A stretch of DNA of 10,230 nucleotides, taken from positions 1-10,230 of the forward strand of contig JAKASC010000068.1 in assembly GCA_021828245.1 (NCBI GenBank), given 5' to 3'. Numbering within the stretch: position 1 is the first letter of the stretch; the number at the start of each line of letters is the position of its first letter. Source of the DNA: Acidobacteriota bacterium (GTDB lineage Bacteria > Acidobacteriota > Terriglobia > UBA7540). A model generated the notes under the pieces. It ran no database searches, was not told where the DNA came from, and saw only the letters and a list, made by a program, of their open reading frames with translations. The translations under genes were made by a program, and so were the position numbers. Positions 6,733-10,230 of this stretch are shown one piece after another.

Positions 6733-9186
6733 TCACTTGAACTGCACGAAAACCGCCTTGGGGCCGGAGAGTGCACTGCGCACCTTGACGCGAACTATGT
6801 CGGGAGCCGTCGAAGAGGTTGCCGTGGCGCCGGGAGCATAGGCCCCCACAAACCGCCGGCCGTCGGTATAAAACGTCAGCGTGGTCGGGTAATTCTTCAC
6901 CAAGCTAACCACCACGCGCAATTCGTTCAGGCGAGGGTCCCACTGCTCATTCTGAAGTTCCACGCCGCCCATGGTGATATGGCGATCCGTGCCAATAAGC
7001 TCGGGATGATGCTCGTCCGGCCGCAGCGAAATCACCTCGCACTGGTGCGGGCGAAGGCGAACCGAGTACTTGCCGCGCGCCTCGCCCAAGAATTTCTGCT
7101 TCCAGAAATCAAATAAAAGATAGCCGCGCTTTGGGTTCAACCCCGCGGCGGCAAAGTTGAGCGTGAGGGTTTTCGGTCCCGGGGGGACTAAAAATGCCGG
7201 CGCGGGCAAAAGCTCCAGGCCGGCGGGTTTCTGTGCCATAGCCCGGAGGAGGCGATTTTCCGCCTCAGCCTGGCTGATGCGCGAAGACGCCTCCAGTTCG
7301 GTGCCCCAGGTCGTTGAAGTCCTCAGCAAGGCGTCATCGCGCGAAAGAATGTCAAAAGCGTCGTGACGGGAGCCGGCCGGCATTTCGTCGGCGCCGATTC
7401 CCCAATTAAAAATCCCGGCCACGTCCCAGGAACCATACGGACGAACGATATGCAGCATCCAGATGGGCCGGTTTTGAGAGATGGGAAAGAGGTCCATGGG
7501 CGTGATGTCGGCGACCGGCATCACCTTGCGAAGAATCTCCCGGCGGCTGGCCGGCAACGTGGCCATGTCGTCCCCGAGCATCAGAAGCTGGCCTGAAAGC
7601 CCAAGGACGGTGGCCCAAGTGCGAGCCTCGTCACGAGTCAGGGGAGGGCGAACCACCAGCACATCCGGGTCGGTGTACCAGGCGATGTTGTTGGTGTAAT
7701 AGCCTCGCCGCATGCCGGCGAGGGCCGCCCGCACGCCACGAAATGAGGGAGCTTCGCCGTCACCCACCACGTCGCCGCCCAGCCGCGCCGATTGCGCTAT
7801 GCCCATGGCCTCGGTGGGATACGCCGGCCCACAAGCGGAAAAGAACACGCCGGGCTTGGAGTTCATCGCCTGCCGGATGCGCCGGAGAGCCTGCCGAAAC
7901 GCCTGATTGGCGCTCAGCGTCGGATTGTACGCGCGAGCCCGATTTTGCCCCCAGATATTGCGGGTGTCGTTTTCGCCGTCGAGCTTAAAGTAGTCAAAGC
8001 CCCAAGCGAGCGTGTGCTGCCGGTAAACGTTGTAAAGGTATTGCTGAAGTTGCGGATTTGAGAAATCAGCCACGTAAGTACCGAACCAGGAGCCCAGTCG
8101 GGCGCTCCCATTGGCATTGTGGAGAAACCAAGCAGGGTGCCGCTCGTAGAAGGCGCGGTCCGCGTTGCCAAACACCGCCAACCATAGCCCGGCCTTCAGG
8201 CCGCGGGCGTGAATCTGCTGGGCCATCCATTTCATGCCGTGCGGGAACTTGCGATTCGGCGTAGTCCAATTTCCACCAATGGGGGAATTGTCTTCTCCGT
8301 TGCCGGCGTGTTGCCAGCCCGCATCAATCAGGCAAACGCTCAAGCCAAAAGGTTTGTAGAAGGCGGCTAAGGCGTCAGCGTTTGACAGGATGTCATGCTG
8401 GTTGACGCGAGCAAAATAGTCGTACCATGAGCACCAGCCCACCGGCGCATGAGGCCATAATCTCTTGTTCAGCGGGCGGTAAAAAGGCAACCGCCTTCGG
8501 AAGACGCGGTTGACCAGTTCAAACCGGCAATTGAGGGCGCCGCCCAGAGGATCGGTGGCGGTCACGCGAAAGCCGCCGTGGACCGCAGTGAAGCGGGTTT
8601 GCCGGGCCAGCACGCGAAGCGCCTGGTCGCGAACGCGGTCATAGACGCAATGATTAAGACGGCTCGTCGCCGGCCCGCTCTCCATCTGCCAGACTTTGGA
8701 GCCATGCCCATCGAGCCGCGCCTGGATGGCGTCCGGCCCGGCCCGAATCTCACCCACGAGCGCGCCTTGCGCTTGAGCGGGAAAGCCACGAACCGACACC
8801 GCCACGCTGGAGCCCGCCGTGTCAAAAACCATCTCATAGGGCGCAGGTCCAGGCACGCGAAAAATCGTTTCCCCCGGAGGGTGCGCGGCGACTCGCGCCA
8901 AAAAAATCCCCGGCGCTGTTGAGGCAAAGCGAGGGTTGCCGGCCCGCACCTCGACGCGCAAGCCCGTGACCCAAGTGTGGCCTTGATATTCCAAGCGAAC
9001 GGTCCGCCGGTCGCGAGAGCGATGCACGGTCCAAGGCGAGCGAACAACGGGCCGCGGAACTGGGCGAGGAATCCTCGTGGAGCGCCGAGAAGGCCGCTGG
9101 CCGAGCGGGGCGCTCCGAGGCTGAGCACCGTTGGCGAAAAAAACGCCTAAAATCGCTAGCAACGTCAGCGTGCCCAGCCTTCGCAT
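6733..9186 (-). CDS. Secreted clan GH-D glycoside hydrolase (GH36/GH27-like, putative alpha-galactosidase)
   Basis: Probable exported enzyme of 817 residues that removes alpha-linked sugars from oligo- or polysaccharides. A signal peptide spans about 1-21 (LGTLTLLAILGVFFANGA), followed by a Pro/Arg-rich linker to about residue 50. A beta-rich N-terminal region runs to about 240, then the (beta/alpha)8 barrel: GWCSWYDYF (Trp251-Trp254), LIDAGWQ (Asp288), YFKLDGE with the predicted nucleophile Asp403, and RLGGDVVGD with the predicted acid/base Asp472, followed by TDPDVLVV and a Leu/Gly-rich helix before LGDDM, as in GH27/GH36. The C-terminal 200 residues look like beta domains. Two usual binding motifs are altered: DAGW instead of DDGW/DDCW, and WCSW instead of WNSW, so the substrate may not be galactose. 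The ATG at 9184-9186 has a strong GGGAGG site six bases upstream. Fold and clan are confident; family number and specificity are inferred. Confidence 0.85.
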   Translation of the reverse strand: MRRLGTLTLLAILGVFFANGAQPRSAPLGQRPSRRSTRIPRPVPRPVVRSPWTVHRSRDRRTVRLEYQGHTWVTGLRVEVRAGNPRFASTAPGIFLARVAAHPPGETIFRVPGPAPYEMVFDTAGSSVAVSVRGFPAQAQGALVGEIRAGPDAIQARLDGHGSKVWQMESGPATSRLNHCVYDRVRDQALRVLARQTRFTAVHGGFRVTATDPLGGALNCRFELVNRVFRRRLPFYRPLNKRLWPHAPVGWCSWYDYFARVNQHDILSNADALAAFYKPFGLSVCLIDAGWQHAGNGEDNSPIGGNWTTPNRKFPHGMKWMAQQIHARGLKAGLWLAVFGNADRAFYERHPAWFLHNANGSARLGSWFGTYVADFSNPQLQQYLYNVYRQHTLAWGFDYFKLDGENDTRNIWGQNRARAYNPTLSANQAFRQALRRIRQAMNSKPGVFFSACGPAYPTEAMGIAQSARLGGDVVGDGEAPSFRGVRAALAGMRRGYYTNNIAWYTDPDVLVVRPPLTRDEARTWATVLGLSGQLLMLGDDMATLPASRREILRKVMPVADITPMDLFPISQNRPIWMLHIVRPYGSWDVAGIFNWGIGADEMPAGSRHDAFDILSRDDALLRTSTTWGTELEASSRISQAEAENRLLRAMAQKPAGLELLPAPAFLVPPGPKTLTLNFAAAGLNPKRGYLLFDFWKQKFLGEARGKYSVRLRPHQCEVISLRPDEHHPELIGTDRHITMGGVELQNEQWDPRLNELRVVVSLVKNYPTTLTFYTDGRRFVGAYAPGATATSSTAPDIVRVKVRSALSGPKAVFVQFK

Positions 9187-9198
9187 TCGATACCTCCC
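9187..9198 (-). promoter_or_regulatory. Strong ribosome binding site for the glycosidase gene
   Basis: On the minus strand GGGAGG (9193-9198) is followed by a 6-base spacer and the ATG at 9186. It is the clearest Shine-Dalgarno in the window and fixes the start, which also begins a proper signal peptide. A TGCTAACAT at 9239-9247 on the same strand could be an extended -10 for this gene (weak support, four of six in the hexamer). Confidence 0.65.
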
Positions 9199-9303
9199 GA
9201 CGGATTCTCAGCGACCGCCCACGAGGAGCAAGGGCGCTATGTTAGCACCAAAGAACCCTGCGGGCGAGCCTCGACAGGAAACTGTCTCTCCCTCTCTGGT
9301 TCA

Positions 9304-9433
9304 ATCCGCGATGGCGCACCGCTGTGCTGCGGCACACCGTATTACCCCGCTGAGTAACTTCCGCCGGGTTTTGGCGTTTAGGTTGGCAGGGCAGTGTTGC
9401 GAGATCAATCAGCCGGTTGCCTGCATCGCGGAT
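9304..9433. repeat. 10-base inverted repeat pair, 110 bases apart
   Basis: ATCCGCGATG at 9304-9313 and CATCGCGGAT at 9424-9433 are exact inverted copies and do not extend further. Between them lie a TGTGC-TGCG-GCACA hairpin (9323-9336) and shorter possible stems (a CGCC/GGCG pair near 9362-9376; GCAGG 9386-9390 with CCTGC 9420-9424). A closed structured RNA is possible. By rough count, a 10-base inverted match in a region this long and GC-rich is not very rare, so this may be chance. Confidence 0.3.
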
Positions 9434-9551
9434 GGAACGGTGGCTCACTCGACAGGCAAGATTATGAAAGAAATGCTGGCCATCTTGCGCCGCACAAGCG
9501 TTGCGCCGTGGTCCATCTTCAGAACGGAGGGATGGCAAGCCATTGCGCGGC

Positions 9552-9580
9552 TTGCGTTGCCGCAACATCTCGCGGATAAT
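9552..9580 (+). promoter_or_regulatory. Candidate sigma-70-type promoter for glycerate kinase
   Basis: TTGCGT at 9552-9557, a 17-base spacer and GATAAT at 9575-9580 give a -35 with three of six and a -10 with five of six consensus bases at optimal spacing. Predicted transcription start is near 9587, leaving a 16-base leader with AAGG four bases before the ATG at 9603. Confidence 0.35.
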
Positions 9581-9602
9581 TGAAGGGTCATCTCAAGGTC
9601 CC

Positions 9603-10230
9603 ATGGCGACGCAGAGTCAGGTCTCGCATCCTGCCCTACCGAATTGGCTGGAGGGCAAAGATGTTGCGACCCAGACCTTCCTTCAGACCCTAGGCGAGAT
9701 TGACATCCACCGCGCAATGCTTCGCAAGCTGCGGCGCGAAGGCGGCCGGCTTTGGATAGGGACGGAATCCGTGCCGCTTGCGCGTCCGCCGCGGGTCGTG
9801 GCGATTGGCAAAGCGGCCAACCGAATGGCCGCGGCGCTCCATGAGATGCTAGAGGGACGCATCGAGGCGGGCATCGTCATCTCTCCCCACGCTCCAGTTA
9901 AGCGACTCTCGCCATTTCGTTACGTTGAGGCGGGGCACCCTTATCCGACGGTTGGCAGCCTGGAAGGCGCCCAAGCCGCGCTTGAATTGGTGAGCGGCCT
10001 TTCGGAGGAGAATCTTGTTATTTTCCTGATATCGGGCGGGGGCTCCGCGCTGTTTGAAAAGCCTTTAGACCCTGACGTGACGCTGGCCGATTTGGTTGAA
10101 CTTCACCGCGCGCTGGTCACGGGAGGGCTTCCCATTCAGGAAATGAACGCCATCCGCAAGCATGTCTCGGCAGTCAAGGGCGGCCGCTTGGGGCTGGCGG
10201 CGGCTCCGGCGTTGCAACTGACGCTTTTTG
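9603..10230 (+). CDS. Glycerate 2-kinase (MOFRL/DUF4147 family), 3' end cut by window
   Basis: Transfers phosphate from ATP to D-glycerate to give 2-phosphoglycerate, feeding glycerate from glyoxylate, serine or sugar-acid breakdown into glycolysis. The visible 209 codons cover about half of a family that is usually 410-460 residues. Motifs: VVAIGKAANRMA (65-76, conserved Lys70), EAGHPYPTVGS (109-119), FLISGGGSALFEKP (141-154), TGGLPIQEMNAIRKHVSAVKGGRLG (173-197, cited by position), all typical of the N-terminal DUF4147 domain; the MOFRL domain would follow beyond the edge. The ATG at 9603 has AAGG four bases before it and adds about 20 residues before the region that aligns with relatives. 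An in-frame TTG at 9552 is a less likely start. It is divergent from the glycosidase and has no visible metabolic partner in the window. The gene is called gck, garK-like or ttuD in different organisms, so no symbol is given. Confidence 0.93.
   Translation, partial: MATQSQVSHPALPNWLEGKDVATQTFLQTLGEIDIHRAMLRKLRREGGRLWIGTESVPLARPPRVVAIGKAANRMAAALHEMLEGRIEAGIVISPHAPVKRLSPFRYVEAGHPYPTVGSLEGAQAALELVSGLSEENLVIFLISGGGSALFEKPLDPDVTLADLVELHRALVTGGLPIQEMNAIRKHVSAVKGGRLGLAAAPALQLTLF

Larger units (their letters stand above)
9187..9602. other. 416-base divergent intergenic region with no confident gene
   Basis: The region separates the glycosidase (minus) from the glycerate kinase (plus) and should carry the promoters of both. 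A plus-strand frame from ATG 9239 to TGA 9583 (114 codons) is open and has AAGGG close upstream, but its product shows no recognisable domain and a Cys/His/Arg-scattered composition like translated non-coding DNA. I do not call it a gene. A perfect 10-base inverted repeat (9304-9313 and 9424-9433) and a small TGTGC/GCACA hairpin (9323-9336) lie inside. The string GGTTCAATCC at 9298-9307 resembles a tRNA T-loop, but no stem can be formed. Confidence 0.5.

Noticed and set aside
9290..9320. Possible tRNA T-arm (GGTTCAATCC)
   Set aside because: The loop fits TTCRANY, but the flanking bases do not pair into a five-base stem and no anticodon or acceptor arm is present.
1..10230. CRISPR array, transposon, prophage or toxin-antitoxin system
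   Set aside because: No regularly spaced repeats, transposase, integrase or paired small genes were found. The genes are mostly housekeeping and metabolic with similar base composition.

Overview
The window looks like ordinary chromosomal DNA from a GC-rich, Gram-negative bacterium, most likely an Acidobacteriota member. Two observations support this. There is an lpxC gene, so the cell makes lipid A and has an outer membrane. There is also a secreted von Willebrand factor A protein with the N- and C-terminal hallmarks of the 'VWFA-related acidobacterial domain' family (TIGR03436 type). No phage, plasmid, insertion sequence, CRISPR or tRNA/rRNA feature could be supported. The assignment rests on recognising protein families by eye, with no database search.

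Layout: bases 1-900 (minus strand) hold the first 300 codons of a hexameric glutamate dehydrogenase, cut by the window edge. A 196-base gap with a good extended -10 box separates it from lpxC (1097-2023, minus). lpxC is divergent from polA (2324-4984, plus) across a 300-base intergenic region that carries a near-perfect 18-base palindrome. polA converges, after 52 bases, on the VWFA-protein gene (5037-6650, minus). Upstream of that gene on the same strand is a large secreted clan GH-D glycoside hydrolase (6733-9186, minus), GH36/GH27-like. A 416-base gap then leads to a divergent gene for a glycerate 2-kinase of the MOFRL/DUF4147 family (9603 to the right edge, plus, partial).

The genes cover unrelated jobs: nitrogen/carbon interconversion (glutamate dehydrogenase), lipid A synthesis (LpxC), DNA repair and replication (PolA), extracytoplasmic functions (VWFA protein and glycosidase) and glycerate metabolism. 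Only the glycosidase and VWFA genes are arranged so that they might be co-transcribed, and nothing ties them to a shared pathway. I did not find a convincing new multi-gene system. The points most worth a second look are inside PolA (a natural Tyr at the ddNTP-discrimination position, a dead proofreading site, and a basic insertion in the 5'-nuclease domain), the altered substrate-binding motif of the glycosidase, and the palindrome between lpxC and polA.
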